64,000 nucleotides of DNA from contig NC_057848.1 of the NCBI RefSeq assembly GCF_910594005.1, positions 140,130,155 to 140,194,154 on the forward strand, in the 5' to 3' direction. Positions 1 to 11,955 of this stretch are shown here, in pieces. The translations under genes and the position numbers were made by a program. Source of the stretch: Cervus elaphus. Taxonomy: Eukaryota; Chordata; Mammalia; Artiodactyla; Cervidae. The notes beneath the pieces are model-generated. The model worked only from the letters and a program-made list of their open reading frames with translations, ran no database searches and had not been told where the DNA came from. Each line of letters begins with the position of its first letter. Position 1 is the stretch's first letter.

Positions 1-841
1 CCCTTTCTCTATGTCCTATCACTAACTTAAAGGAGTAAGAAGTAAAGAAAAAGAAAAGGGAGAGGAAGAGCTAAGAACAATAGGAAATGATTCTGGCAAA
101 GTGGGCGCCTGGGAAGATTCAGTGTCTCAGTCAGTTATTCTAATTTCAAAAATGTATGGATTTGGAAAATAAAGATTGTACAGAAGAAGTACACAGGGTC
201 TTGAAGAACACAACTAAACTCTTGTTTTCTATTTCAGTAATCAGTGACATATATTGCCCCCATCAGAATATGGGAATATAAAATGACTGAGATCAGTTAC
301 AACACTAAATACCACAATGGCATGAAAACCACATTGACAGGTTTATGAGAGCTCTTAAAGGACAGCTGTGCCTCCCTGCCGCCTTTCCATGGAATGCAAA
401 TCAATAGAAAATGGCATTTCAGCATTGCACTCCTGCGAATATTAAATATCAAATGCTTCCCAATGCTGGCAATGAGTGGGCTGCATTGATTTTTTTCCCC
501 TGACTCCACTGGCATCCTGCTAATGATACTTGCCTCTGTGGACTTTCACTGTATGTGCTAATATGCACCACGGGAAGGATGAATCATATGAGAACCCCTA
601 ACCCTGTGAGAGCTGTCTGTGGATAAAGAACATGTGCTCTCAGAACTACAGCCCCTGTTAAAACATATGACTTATGAAAGACTCACACCTACCACAAATT
701 TGTATCTTAATAAAGTGAGTTTGCACCTTTGGAGGTCTGTGTTACGTCAGATCTATGTCTTTTATAGAGGCATAAACTATATAATAAAAGATATTGAAGG
801 GAAAGTCCTCAATAAAGCTGTAAATGATCCTCTAAAATATT
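1..841. other. Unassigned AT-rich DNA
   Basis: No repeat family, RNA gene or plausible coding frame is recognised here. Open frames are at most 74 codons and look like chance frames. The stretch around 400-580 is free of obvious repeats and could hold conserved non-coding sequence, but nothing in it proves that. Confidence 0.6.
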
Positions 842-1533
842 GATTCCCAAACTTGGCTGTATACTGAAATCACCTGCAGTTTATAAAACTCTGGCTACTG
901 GATCCAAGTCCCAGGGATTGTGATTTAATGGCATGGGCTGTGGCCTTAGTATCAACTTAAAACACAGCCACAACCTGAAAGTTGAGAGTTGTTTTATTCA
1001 GCGTGAAAATCTTAGGACTTTAAGCCTGGGAGGCAGCACCTCGGAGCTCTGAGAAACTGTTCCAAGGAGGCTGGGGAAGGAGTCAGGACATACAGAAGTT
1101 TGTAACAAAGCAGGACAGGCAGTTTGAACATCAAAATTTATTGTTAATTAAGGAAAACCGGATATCTCAAGGAATTTAGCACTCTTCTATGTATGGGAAG
1201 ATGCAAACGTCTGTGCTCACTGAAATAATTTCTTCTTTCATGTGCATCTCAGCTATCTGGGGCCAGCAACCTGTTTTTTGACTTCTCCTATCCCTCCTCA
1301 CCCACCCCACTCCCCAGCTCCTCAGCAATCACCATAAGCGGTGGTAGCATCTCCTGGATCCCAGGCATTGTTTTCCCTTTTGGGACCCTCATTCACATGT
1401 GGAAGCCCAAAATCGTTGATGGCTGGTACATCCTTGTGTACCAATAAGGCAGGAAATACTGCATTTCACAACATTCAGATTTTTAACTATTTCCCAAGTG
1501 ATTCTAATGGGCAGTCAAGGTTGAACACCACTG
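842..1533 (+). mobile_element. MER5A DNA transposon, split by an insertion
   Basis: Positions 842-953 resemble the left part and 1473-1533 the right part of MER5A, a short hAT-Charlie non-autonomous element. The left part starts with an 'ccaaacttggctg'-like terminus and contains 'cacctgcagtttataaaac'. The right part has 'caagtgattctaatgggcag' and ends in 'gaacaccactg'. The two parts are collinear with the family but are separated by about 520 bp of foreign sequence. The orientation call is weak because the element is partly palindromic. Confidence 0.7.
954..1472 (-). mobile_element. LTR-like insertion inside MER5A
   Basis: About 520 bp interrupt the MER5A copy. Read on the minus strand, the insert has a polyadenylation signal (AATAAA, complement of 992-998) close to its 3' end, as in an LTR. 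It looks like a solitary LTR of an artiodactyl endogenous retrovirus, but I cannot name the family and did not find a clear target-site duplication. No internal retroviral sequence is present. Confidence 0.45.
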
Positions 1534-4056
1534 ATGTAAAGAATATGAGCTGTGTTCAAGTCTAGAGAAGGCATTTTTCCATTGTGTTAGTCACTGATTA
1601 CGATTATATATTTGTTTGTAGTCTGGTTCGCTCACATTCACATGCTTGATATGCTTACCCAGCTTCCAGTACTGATAGTGTGTGTGTTTGTGTGAGTGTG
1701 TTCAGGAGAAGGGGGTATGCACCACTAGAATTTGAGAAGGAGCCAGTCATTTAGAGTATTTTGCTTTGTTGATATAAAACTTGCTAATATTTCCCTAGAA
1801 ACCTGAAATGAACATAGACTGTTTCAGAAAATTCTGGCAACAGATGATCATCTCTTTAGACTATTTGTTGGTATAAAACTGAAATTTATTGTCAAGTTGA
1901 ACAATGAGTAGACTCACTATTTAAAATAAATGGTTTGAGATAAGATTAAGGTCCTGGGTCTCCTTCTTGGAATTCACAGTCTGCGTGCTCAGCAGTCTAC
2001 AAAGGAAGATGGTCTGGAACGGCAGAGTGACCTCCCCTCTACCTATTTTCAATACTGTCTGGCCTGTTTTTCCCAGAATACATGCTTCTTTCCCAGGATT
2101 TAATGAAGCCATAAGAGGGTCACAACTGAGTCAGACAATTGTTCCCAAACCAAACAGACTGTGATGGGGTGTGGGTGGAGAAGGAACACAGCAGTTAGCT
2201 CCACTACTGCACTGTGCTCAGAGACACGTCATACTGCCGGGGCCACTGTGAGCTGGGCATGAAGGATGGAAGCGCAAGTTTCTCCAGGGACATTCCATAG
2301 GCCTCCTCAAGCAAATACATGATCTTTTTGTGATGCTCCTAACTTGCTCATTCCAACTCCTTTCCCTCATCTTCTCTTAATCAGCAATTGGCTTTCTGCA
2401 CTTTCAGGGCCCCAACCTTCCAAGCTATCATCTCAGCCTAAGAAAATCGATTTAGCCCCTTAAGACTTGCAAATGTGACACTCTGGTTACAGTGAATGTG
2501 AATGGCATTTCATCTGCCCAGTTACTGCTGGTTCTGCCCAAAGGGTTAGTGGTGAGGAGTCTCTTTTGGCCCCATGAAGGGGGTTTGGAATAGTGAAAGG
2601 CTTCCATCCTATCTCTTTTTCTTTAAAATATGCTTGAAATTATTCATATCTCAACTTGCAGGAGACAATTTCCTTTCAAATACTCCCAACTGAGCCACAA
2701 AAGAAATCCCTCTTCCTTATCTACTTTGACTTTGACCTGATTTCTAACCAAAAGGCATCTTCTTAAATTAAGAGTTTTTCCCCTTTTCCTGATCTCGGGA
2801 TGTTACAAGTTTCCTTGTGTTAACTATTAATGAAGGGAGGGCATCATGCCCAGATAGCTTCAGTCTGATCTATAAATTCAATGTGTAAGAGAGTCAGAGA
2901 AACCTGGGTTCATTCCACCACACTACATTATCAACATAGTCCACCATTTTTTTTTTATCAGTGATGCTTACTTAAAGGTATGGAGTTCAGTCAGAAAATG
3001 ACAGAGGATAATTAAGTAAACTTCCTACTGCTCAAAACAAATATTATCTGTACGATGAATGTAAGTGCAAATGGACCAAGACTCGCTTGCAATTTTAATA
3101 GGAACAATAGGTTCCACAACTACTTCACTAACTATGCTTTTGTAGCTAATAGCAATGAGAAATCTCTCTTGGTACTCTTTTGTAGAAATAAAAAGCCAAT
3201 AACTAATCCGTCATCACACACAGACATAATAAAGGGATTATCACTTAGCATAAGGTCCTGTTTAGAATAGGTATTCAAGAAATACTTGTTTAATGCATGG
3301 AAATCAGAATATTTTGCTACAGTAATTTTGACTTGGGTTTTGTTCACAATTCTGAAAGTACTGCTTCCAATAAATTGATTCAGTTACTGAGCATGTTGAC
3401 AAGTTGAAGACATTTGTGACTCACCTTCATTTGATTACACTACAAAATGAACTGCTTAGAATCTTATATGTGTACAGAATCCAAGAAGTGAAGAAAATAC
3501 CATATGGATTTGAACTATTCAAGATCAAAGATATGAATAATGTTTCTAAAAGTGAAAAAAAAATTATGGGGAAAGCTCATTCACTTGAAAGAAGATAGCA
3601 GTCATTTTCTTAGCTATATTACATGCAATATATACCAACGCCTCCAGATAGAAAAAGAAATGGATTGCAAGACTGTTACTGATCTTCTGGGATTGGTAGG
3701 TAATGAAAAAAAAACTAGAAGAGAGAAGCCCACACCAGGTCACCCATACAGACATGACTAAGAAGCCTGAATCTGCAATCCAATATATAGGGAATAAGAT
3801 TTCCCCTTCTCAAATTGACTCAGGGAACAGGTAGTTCTGTAACAAGCATTTGTTGTTACAACCTCTCCTTTATGTTGTTTTGGAAACAACCATTTTTAGA
3901 AAAGCATTTGAATTTACTTATCTTTGTTGAGAATAAGGAAACTGACAAAGGAAATAGCTTGGTTTGTGACGGCTGCAACTCGTCATATCAACATAAACCA
4001 CATACCCCAAACACAGACATGATTTAGGCTGAAATATTAGAAAAATTATTAAGGAT
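1534..4056. other. Unassigned AT-rich DNA
   Basis: No gene or confident repeat is seen. A short TG-rich run lies near 1678-1702. The piece at 3265-3302, ending 'aatacttgtttaatgcatgg', resembles the very 3' end of an L2 or MIR-type element but is too short to call. Open frames are at most 73 codons. Confidence 0.55.
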
Positions 4057-4423
4057 GCTGTCTTAGTCTTCTAAAGCTGCAATAACAAAGTATCATACAC
4101 TGAGTAGCTTATAAACAAGAGAAATTTATTTCTTACACTTCTGAAGAGGAGGAAGCCCAAGATCAAGATGCCGGCAGATTCATTGTCTGGTGGGAGCACA
4201 CTTCCTGGTTCACAAAAGCAGTCTTCTCACTGTAGCCTCACATGTCCTAAAGTGCAAAGAAGATCTCTAGGTTCTCTTTTATAAGGGTATTGCTTCTATT
4301 CCTGAGGGCTCCACTCTCATGACCTACTCACTTCTCAAAGATCCCATCTCCAAATATGATCACATGGTGCTTTAAAATTTAACGGATGAATTGTGGATGG
4401 ACACAAACATTCAGTCTATAGAA
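4057..4423 (-). mobile_element. MaLR-type solitary LTR (MST/MLT1 class)
   Basis: The plus strand reads as the reverse complement of a MaLR LTR. It opens with 'gctgtcttagtcttctaaag', followed by 'taacaaagtatcatacactg', 'agaaatttatttcttacac' (the LTR polyadenylation area), 'tgccggcagattcattgtc', and closes near 'acacaaacattcagtctata'. The length of about 370 bp fits one LTR. No internal ERVL sequence flanks it, so it is probably a solo LTR. Confidence 0.75.
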
Positions 4424-7400
4424 GATGCCTTGACATACATTATTGACCTTTAAGAGTTGCTGTCTTCTCATTTCATGTTCTACTCTAGGAGTTAACTCCA
4501 ATAAATGGCATTGGATATCAAAGTTGGTCTCAATTATATTTGCCCAGCCTCACTTGAGAAGTTGTGTCATTAAAAAACAGACAATTTTTAGAAAATAAGC
4601 CATAATTTATATCGCAAGAATTAAATCTTTAGGAACCATCGATCTAGATAAAGTGGTTCCTGGCACATTAATTTTTGAGTGTTGGGGTGATTAAGCTACA
4701 AGAAACACATAAAGAAAAGAGTATATTTGGGACCTTGTCATGCCCAGGGAGATGTTACCTATGGGTGCTGTAAATGTGTCAAACATAAATGGGCAGATGA
4801 AGCATACAGACAGAAAAGTCAGTGCAAACCTGGGAAATTTAGGACCATATATATGAGGAAGAACAGTAAGAAATGATGATAAAATGATTTAAAAAAAGAG
4901 TTTCTAAATAAGAAAAGTTAAAAAGGAAAAAAACAGAGCTAGGAGAGAGGTAGGATAAGAAACTAGTTTCTTCATCTGTTTGTGGAACTGTTGCTCTGTG
5001 TCAAACTCTATATTAAGCATTCACCAAAGTTAATGGACAAGAAAGTTACGGTCTCTGTCCACAAATACTTGAGTGAGTCTTTTATATGGGATCCTACTTA
5101 GGTGAGCTCTTAAATGCCAGGTTCAACAATGTATTAGGGTCAGAACACCAGTTTTAAGATACACAGTGCCTCTATGTCACTGTGCAAACATTTCTTTACA
5201 GGTGACTTAACAACAGTAGTCCAATTACTGATACCCTTTCTGGAATCATTAGACTTCTTTTTTGTTGTAGTTGTAGCTATTTATTTTTTATATCCCTTAA
5301 GGACTCATCAGATAGGTAGAGGGAAAATTTTTTTGTGTAGTTTATTATAGCACCCAGTGAGAATTCCACTATGACAGCCTTGCAAGAGGAATTTCCTTGT
5401 TTGGGGAAAAAAACACACGAAACAGAAAAAAAAGATATACCATATTCATTCAAGGTTATAGTGTTTGGATCATTCTCTAAGATTTAATCCTGTTAAGGTC
5501 CCACTGTTGCTGACTTTAACAACTCTAGGAAGCTAAAAGTTTAGTCAGAGACAAGCAGTAAAAAACAAACACTGCATTTAACAAGCTTTCCTTTCATTCT
5601 TTTAAATTTGTTTTACTTGTTTTTCTTCTCCCAAGCAACCAGAACAGTGCTCTGCTTGAAAATAAATTCCCATGATGAAGAGCAGTTCTTGGGGAAAAAA
5701 TATCAGTACATCCAGAGAATCGGTGGTTTTATCTAGGCAGTTGGCCATTCACCCTTATGTTATCCAGACTTAACATCGCGTGCAGTGATAACACCAGACG
5801 GTCTATTTTTCCATCTGTCTAGAGCCACTCAAATTCTTTCCAGAGAGAAACATTTGGGATTCCCAAGCTTGATATACCCAAAGAGAAACTGTGAAATGCA
5901 AGTGGAAAATAAGAAAAAATGAAAAGCACCTTAAGAGTGCATTTTTTTTAAGTCACCAAAAATTAATGAGAATTCGCACTGTGTTTAAATAACTAGTATT
6001 CATTTTTGTTACCAATGAATATTGACCAATAACCACTCTATTCACTGTGTGCTCCTCAATTTAATAGAAAGTGTCCATCCTTCTCTTATCAGAATTTCAC
6101 TCAGTTCCACAGAGATTGCGCAAGCTGTATGCTCATCTGCATCTAGCTTCTGATCTTGACTAGATTTTGATCACAGATGCTAACATATTAGCTTCATGCC
6201 CAGATCTGGCAAAATACATTACCTGTTTAACCCTTGGATCTGATGTGCCAAGGGTGACCCCAATTGCAGGCTCCTTACATTTGAGTTTCCCAGACACAAA
6301 GTGGCCCCTGCTCTGGTTTCCTCTTTTGTACTCGAGTTTTCGCTCTTTCTCTTTCTCCTTCCTCCCTTTTTCTCCTTCATTCCTTCCTTTTCATCTCCTT
6401 CCTTCCTTCCCATCCTTTTCTTTCATAAGGCTAGTTTGCCTTTTATCAGCTAAACCCTTACAGATTTTAACTCAGATCTTTCACAGACAGTTCTTCAGCT
6501 CTTCCCTTCACAAGCTGCCTACCTCAGTCATTAGTGAAGGGATGCCAAGGCACAGGAAGGGAGGCTCAGGCCACCCTGGCCTCCTGAGGTCTTCTGCCAA
6601 TGTCTCATGGGGTGACAGGCTATAAACCCCTCCCACTTCTGAACAAGCACTGATACAGAAGCACCTCACAGGACAGCCAAAGGAAAAGACGGCCCCTTTA
6701 TAGTCCCACCCTCTCTTGATGAGCTGTACCAGGGCAGGATACAGGCTAGATGATTTTTCTCCATCACATACTATACTTCATCTCCCTTTCTGCTGCTTCT
6801 TTTCTCCTGCCTGTGCTTAACTCCTTAAAGATACATTCTTCAGTTTTACCCCCAGGCTTCTACACTATTCTCCTGATTCCCCAATTTTGGCTCATTTTGG
6901 GGAGTACAGCATTTCTGGAATAAAAACCAAGTAGTGACACCCCATTTGGCACAGAGCAAGTCTTGGCTACTTCCTCTTGTTATTCCTAACCTCAAGGGCA
7001 ACTTTCATAGGGAGCCCTGGTCAGCAAGCCATAGGTAGAGAAACAATACTGCTGGTTGTGAAAACTGACAATGACTGAAGCAAGATGAATGGGAAAACTA
7101 TTTTTAAAAAAGTTAAAGATTAGACTAAACTTCCACTGATTTTTCCAAAGTATTCTAGAGTCTATGATTCCATAGAACTGTATTCTACAGAACTTTAATC
7201 AATGAAGATGATTTCTGATCAAGAATTGTACCCATAAATTTGGAATGATTTATTCAAAGATTGTTAAGTTTAAAAGGAGGATCTCATTTCAAGGAATTGA
7301 CAAAAACATGATTTTCAGGGTAAAAGATAAACAGAGAAAAGGACAAACATGTTATTGACTTTTTGTAGGCAGAAACGCTGAAGGTTAGTTACAAATTTAT

Positions 7401-8190
7401 ATCCAACCCTGGGGTGCTCCTGGATTTCTGTGACTAACAATGTAAAATATCTAAAATGGCAAAAGGAAAATAATTTAAAATTATGTCGTGATTTAGACAA
7501 AGCCACAGTCAAGACTTGGACAAGTGGCTTAGCATGAAATCTAGCATTGCCACAGAAAATATGGCTAGACTTGGCAACTGGTTGTGCATGTGAATGAAAA
7601 GAAATTAAATGTTAAGCTGATCTGAGAGCTTCAGAATTTAGAAAGTCTGGCTATAGGTGATTCCTCGAAGATAAAAGGTAAGAAATGTATAGATAGAAGA
7701 TTCTGGGTCTACTCCCCTTGAAAAATTTCTTACTAAATGCATATTTTGTATTCTCTCTGTGATAATTACTAATGAATATTTTAAAGCCTACATTTGACTA
7801 ATGATAGCTTTATTTGCATAGCTTATAGTGTACATTTCTTTATAAGAACCTGTGGATAAATGAGAGTATCAGACAGGCTTTTAGAAGAAGGGAAAAGCCT
7901 CCGTCAAATGGTCAAATTTAACATATAATAAAATAATGAAGGGACAATTTGCATAAGTTTGCACATGTTTAAAGAACCATCAAGCAATTATAAAGTCTCT
8001 AAAGAATAATGTTAGTTGGAGGCATTATTACTTATGCCTGAGCGGGGCACAGAGAGGAAACGGTGTTAGGAGAATCTGGTAAGAACTAGTCATGCAGACC
8101 AGGGGCTATCAGAATTGAGGCATGGCCTCAGAGGGACATAGCTACTGACAAAATCCTGGTGACACAAGGAAGGATCTAGGGATGGGGAGG
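4424..8190. other. Unassigned DNA with one polypyrimidine tract
   Basis: About 3.8 kb with no gene or clear interspersed repeat. At 6335-6422 there is a TTCC/CTTT-rich pyrimidine tract. The 152-codon frame at 6167-6625 runs through this tract and owes its length to it, so it is not a credible gene. Confidence 0.55.
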
Positions 8191-8813
8191 AAATAAATCA
8201 GCTGTGTTTCTATTAATATAGCTAACGGTGATCTATCAGAAAGAGAAACTAAGTAAACAAACCCCTTTACAATAGTATTAAAAAGAATAAAATATTTAAG
8301 AATAAATTTAACTGAGGAGCGGAAAGATCTGAACACTGAAACCGTAAGACAGTGATGAAAGAAAATTAAAGATGGCACAAATAAATGGAAAGATGTTTCA
8401 TGCTCAAGGATTGGAAGGATTAATAAAAATATCTATAATATCCAAAGCCATCTTCAAACTCAATGCAATCCTTATAAAAATTCCAATGGCATTTTTCACA
8501 TAGAAAAAGAAATTCTAAAAGTCCTGACAGTATGTGTGTTAGTCACTCAATTGTGTCCGACTCTTTGTGACTCCATTGACTATACAGCCTGCCAGGCTCC
8601 TCTGTCCATGGAATTCTCCAGGCAAGAATACTGGAGTGGGTAACTATTCCTTTCTCCAGGGGATCTTCCTGACCCCAGGATCAAACCCAGGTCTCCTGCA
8701 TTGCAGGCAGATTCTTTACCATCTGAGCCACAGGGAATGGAACCAAAAAAGACCCTGCATAGCTAAAGCAATCTTGAGAAAGATGAATAAAGCTGGAGGC
8801 ATCGTAGTAGCTA

Positions 8814-8815
<2 letters not shown>
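8191..8815 (+). mobile_element. Old L1 (L1M class) ORF2 3' part, plus strand
   Basis: Sequence such as 'atctatcagaaagagaaact', 'gatgaaagaaaattaaagat' and 'caatcttgagaaagatgaat' matches the end of L1 ORF2 in the sense direction. The L1 is interrupted by a Bov-tA SINE and resumes at about 8737. It carries no long open frame. It is collinear in L1 coordinates with the next two L1 segments to the right, the first of which is inverted. Confidence 0.75.
8534..8736 (-). mobile_element. Bov-tA SINE nested in L1
   Basis: Reverse-complement Bov-tA: 'tagtcactcaattgtgtccg' at the 3' side, 'ctccaggcaagaatactgga' in the middle and 'tctttaccatctgagccac' at the tRNA-Glu-derived 5' end. It splits the L1 ORF2 segment, so it is younger than that L1. 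Confidence 0.9.

Positions 8816-8866
<51 letters not shown>
8816..8866. repeat. (CA)n microsatellite, about 25 units
   Basis: An uninterrupted CA run of about 51 bp is followed by 'tatatacatatgga' and a short GA run. It sits exactly at the left junction of the inverted L1 segment, where old L1 3' sequence normally reads as an alternating purine-pyrimidine 'gtatatacata'-like stretch. A long pure run like this is likely to be length-polymorphic. Confidence 0.95.
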
Positions 8867-8872
<6 letters not shown>

Positions 8873-9735
8873 CATATGGAGAGAGAGAGATAAAATATCA
8901 TGTCCTCTTTATCCATTCATCATTGATATAAACTTGGGGTTTTTCCCCCATATTCTTGGAAAAATGCTTTTCTTGCAAAAAATGCTACAATGAACTTGGG
9001 AGTTCATGTATCTCTCTGAGATCTTAGTTTCACTTACTTTGGAGACATACCCAGAAGACAGATTGCTGGATTACATAGTGCCATTTTTATTTTTTTGAGG
9101 AACCTCCCTAATGTTTTCCATAGTAGTTGCCTGATATACATTCTCATCAATAGTGCACTAGGGTTCCCTTTTTCCATATCCTCACCAATACTTGTTAACT
9201 CTTGTCTTTTTGAAGAGAGCCATTTCAACAAGTGTGGGTGATATCTCATTCTGATTTAGATTTGTATATCCATGATGATTAATGATGTTGAGTACCTTTC
9301 AAGTACCTGTTGGCCACTTTTACATCGTCTATGGAAAAATGTCTATTCTGTTCTTTTGCTCATTTTTTGACTAGATTGCTTAATTATTTTGCTATCAGAA
9401 GGTATGAGTATATGTTTTGGATATTAATCAACCCCTTATCAGGTATGCAATTTGCAAACATTTTTTCCCATTCCCTAGGTTGTCTTTTGATTCTGTTGTT
9501 GTTTTCCTTTGCTGAGAAGAAGTTTTTTAGTTCGATATAGTCCCACTTATTTATTTTTGCTTCGGTCACCTTCTGCTTCTGTTATCCCCCCAAAAAAAAT
9601 CACTGTTGAGGCCAGTGTGAAGGAGTTTTTTCCCCTATGTTTATTTTTAGGAGTTTTACAGTTTCAGGTCTTAAGTTCAAGTCTTCAAACCATTTTGAGT
9701 TGATTTTTGTGTGTAGTTTAAGGTGTATAGTATCT
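8867..9735 (-). mobile_element. Old L1 3' region, inverted segment
   Basis: The plus strand reads the antisense of L1 ORF2-end/3'UTR sequence: 'ctttatccattcatcattga', 'agattgctggattacatagt', 'aggttgtcttttgattctg' and 'gagttgatttttgtgtgtag'. It lies between plus-strand L1 segments that flank it in L1 coordinates. The 60-70-codon frames here are shadows of L1 sequence. Confidence 0.85.
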
Positions 9736-9737
9736 AG

Positions 9738-10180
9738 TATGGATGGACCTTGAGGGTAGTATGCTAAGTAAAACAGAGAAAGATAAATACTATAAGATAA
9801 AAGCACTCCATTAATAGAGACTAGAATGGTGTTTACTACTTACTGAGGGGTGGAGAAAGTGGACAGATAGTGTTCAAAGGGCACAAACTTCCAGTTATAA
9901 GACGAGTAAGTTCTGGGGATCTAATGTACATTTTGGTGATTATAGCTAATAATACTACATATAGTTAATAATTATGTGCTTGAAAGTTGCTAAGAGAGTA
10001 GATTTTAAATGTTCTCACCACAAAAAAATGAAATAGTAATTATGTGATGTGATGGAGGAATAAGCTAATGCTATGCTGTATAATCATTTTACAGTATATA
10101 AATGCATCAAGTCAACACACTGTGCACCTTAAACCTATACAGTGTTACGTATCAATCATACCTCAATAAAGCTGGAAAAA
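9738..10180 (+). mobile_element. Old L1 3'UTR, plus strand, ending in tail
   Basis: Starts 'ggatggaccttgagggtagt', runs through 'acaaacttccagttataag', 'aagttgctaagagagtagat' and 'accttaaacctatacagtg', and ends 'cctcaataaagctggaaaaa'. This is the sense 3' end of an L1M-class element with its polyadenylation signal and A-rich tail. Confidence 0.85.
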
Positions 10181-10580
10181 ATACATACAAATAAAGCAAA
10201 ATTTAAAATTCAAAAAATAAGTAAATAAAGATTCAGTTCTTCAGTCACACTAACCACACACAAAAAAATGCAATCACATGACAAGATGCTCAAAATTAAA
10301 TACAATGAAAGAAAACTGCAATACAAGTTTCTCTTTTTAGATAGAAACATAAAATCCAGGTTTGGTTAAGGATATATAGACAGGAGAACATTTTTAATCC
10401 AGATTTGTACTGAGAGGTTTTCTGGCTGAAAAGATGAAGGTATGTCATAGAATCTGCCAAAATGTCCATATGGTGACAAGGGAAGATTACCAAATTCAAC
10501 CTTATGACTGGTTTTCAAGCAGCTTTGGGCTACAAACCTTAAGCTGTATATTGGTTAAATCCATGAGTCACTTGTCCAAG

Positions 10581-10582
<2 letters not shown>

Positions 10583-10616
<34 letters not shown>
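10583..10616. repeat. (AC)n microsatellite
   Basis: A pure AC run of about 17 units, not attached to a recognised SINE or LINE tail. Confidence 0.95.
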
Positions 10617-10619
<3 letters not shown>

Positions 10620-10701
10620 TAAGGCAGCTTAGAGTGGTTAAATAGTGAGACTCTGAGGCCATGCTCTCTGTGCCCAAATTTTGGCTGTATCTCTAACTAT
10701 C

Positions 10702-11034
10702 GGACTTCAGCCGGTAAAGAATCGCCTGTAATGCAGGAGACCCTTGTTTAATATCTGGCTTGGGAAGTTCCAATGGAGAAGGGATAGGCTACCCATGCCA
10801 GGATTATTGGGCTTCTTTGGCGGCTCAGATGGTAAAGAATCCACCTGCAATGCAGGAGACCTGGGTTCCATCCCTGGGTTGGGAAGATCCCCTGGAGGAG
10901 GGCATGGTAACCCCCTCCAGTATTCTTGCCTGGAGAATCCCCATGGACAGAGGAGCCTGGTCGGCTACAGTCCATGGGGTCACAAAGACTTGTGCATGAC
11001 TAAGCAACTAAGCACATACACACACACACACACA
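10702..11034 (+). mobile_element. Bov-tA dimer SINE with (CA)n tail
   Basis: Two tRNA-Glu-like units in tandem. The first is diverged ('agccggtaaagaatcgcctg'); the second starts near 10809 with 'gggcttctttggcggctcag' and continues through 'tggagaatccccatggacag' to 'catgactaagcaactaagc'. A short (CA)n tail occupies 11018-11034. The frames of 60-101 codons here come from the SINE. Confidence 0.9.
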
Positions 11035-11111
11035 GGTGCGATTGTATAACAGTAAATTCGTTTGTATATTTCATACCTAAAACTGGCCTGGCACAAAGAA
11101 AACACTTAACC

Positions 11112-11138
11112 ATTATTATTATTATTATTATCATCATT
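11112..11138. repeat. (ATT)n microsatellite
   Basis: About seven ATT units, degenerating into ATC at the right end. Confidence 0.85.
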
Positions 11139-11585
11139 AGTTCTATAATAAAAATATGAAAACATACAAAGTAGCAACATCTATTAAGCATGGATATTGG
11201 AGTGATAAATTTATAGGTACATCCTTTAAATTTGTTTTTAATCTTCCAGCATATCTAAGTTCCCTAATAATATTGTTTATATAATCATGAAAAATCAACA
11301 TGCTATTTTTTAAGGTGCTAACAATTCTGAGGAGTAACTCATTAAACGGTGAGCCCTGTTTGGAGCCAAATGGAGTTGGTTCTATGATAACACCTAAAAC
11401 TGAATGATCATTTTAACAGTATTTAATATTTGAATAACTTCTACATTGTGGAATGTATAGAACCACACAAAGAAAACAGTAAAAATCACAAAATCCAAGA
11501 CAGAGACCATTACTTTTTTGTTGTGTTATAGTTCTAGGAGGCTCCTATGAACCACATGCATCTGGGTTAAGTGCTGGTACCTCAG

Positions 11586-11650
11586 GACCTTCCCAGCCCC
11601 AGATCGCCAGAAATACCTCAGAAATTCTTTACCATCTGAGCCACCAGGGT
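11586..11650 (-). mobile_element. Bov-tA SINE fragment, tRNA-like end only
   Basis: Only the reverse-complement 5' part is left: 'attctttaccatctgagcc' then 'accaggg', preceded by a diverged and internally deleted stretch. The rest of the SINE is missing. Confidence 0.6.
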
Positions 11651-11894
11651 GCATGTACCTATGTGCTAATTAATCTCAGGTAATTTTAGGGAAACTTCTG
11701 TTTTTTGGTTGGAGACTAGAGAAAGAGTTCAGAAGGTTAATGCTGTTCAAGAACAGATTTTCCAGTTCCGATACTTTGAGAAACATCATCCTCCATTGTA
11801 GTGAATTAGAATCTTACCCTTGGAGCATTGCACTTTAAAAATCTTTTTAAAAATATTCAGAGAAGCAGTTAAATTGTTGCACATAAGGCCAGAG

Positions 11895-11955
11895 TATATA
11901 CTATACATGCTATACCACTATATAATATATACTATATATATAATTAGTATATATA
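11895..11955. repeat. TA-rich low-complexity tract
   Basis: Alternating TA with short interruptions ('tataatatatactatatata'). No flanking element explains it. Confidence 0.85.

Noticed and set aside
6167..6625. 152-codon plus-strand frame
   Set aside because: Kept open by a polypyrimidine tract with few possible stops; Ser/Phe-rich low complexity.
8816..8866. CRISPR-like or regulatory array
   Set aside because: A plain dinucleotide microsatellite in mammalian DNA; no spacers.
8567..8916. Frames with poly-(Thr-His) or poly-(Cys-Val)
   Set aside because: Translations of the (CA)n microsatellite and a Bov-tA.
10702..11034. tRNA gene suggested by A/B-box-like sequence
   Set aside because: This is the tRNA-derived head of a Bov-tA SINE, too diverged and lacking an intact cloverleaf.
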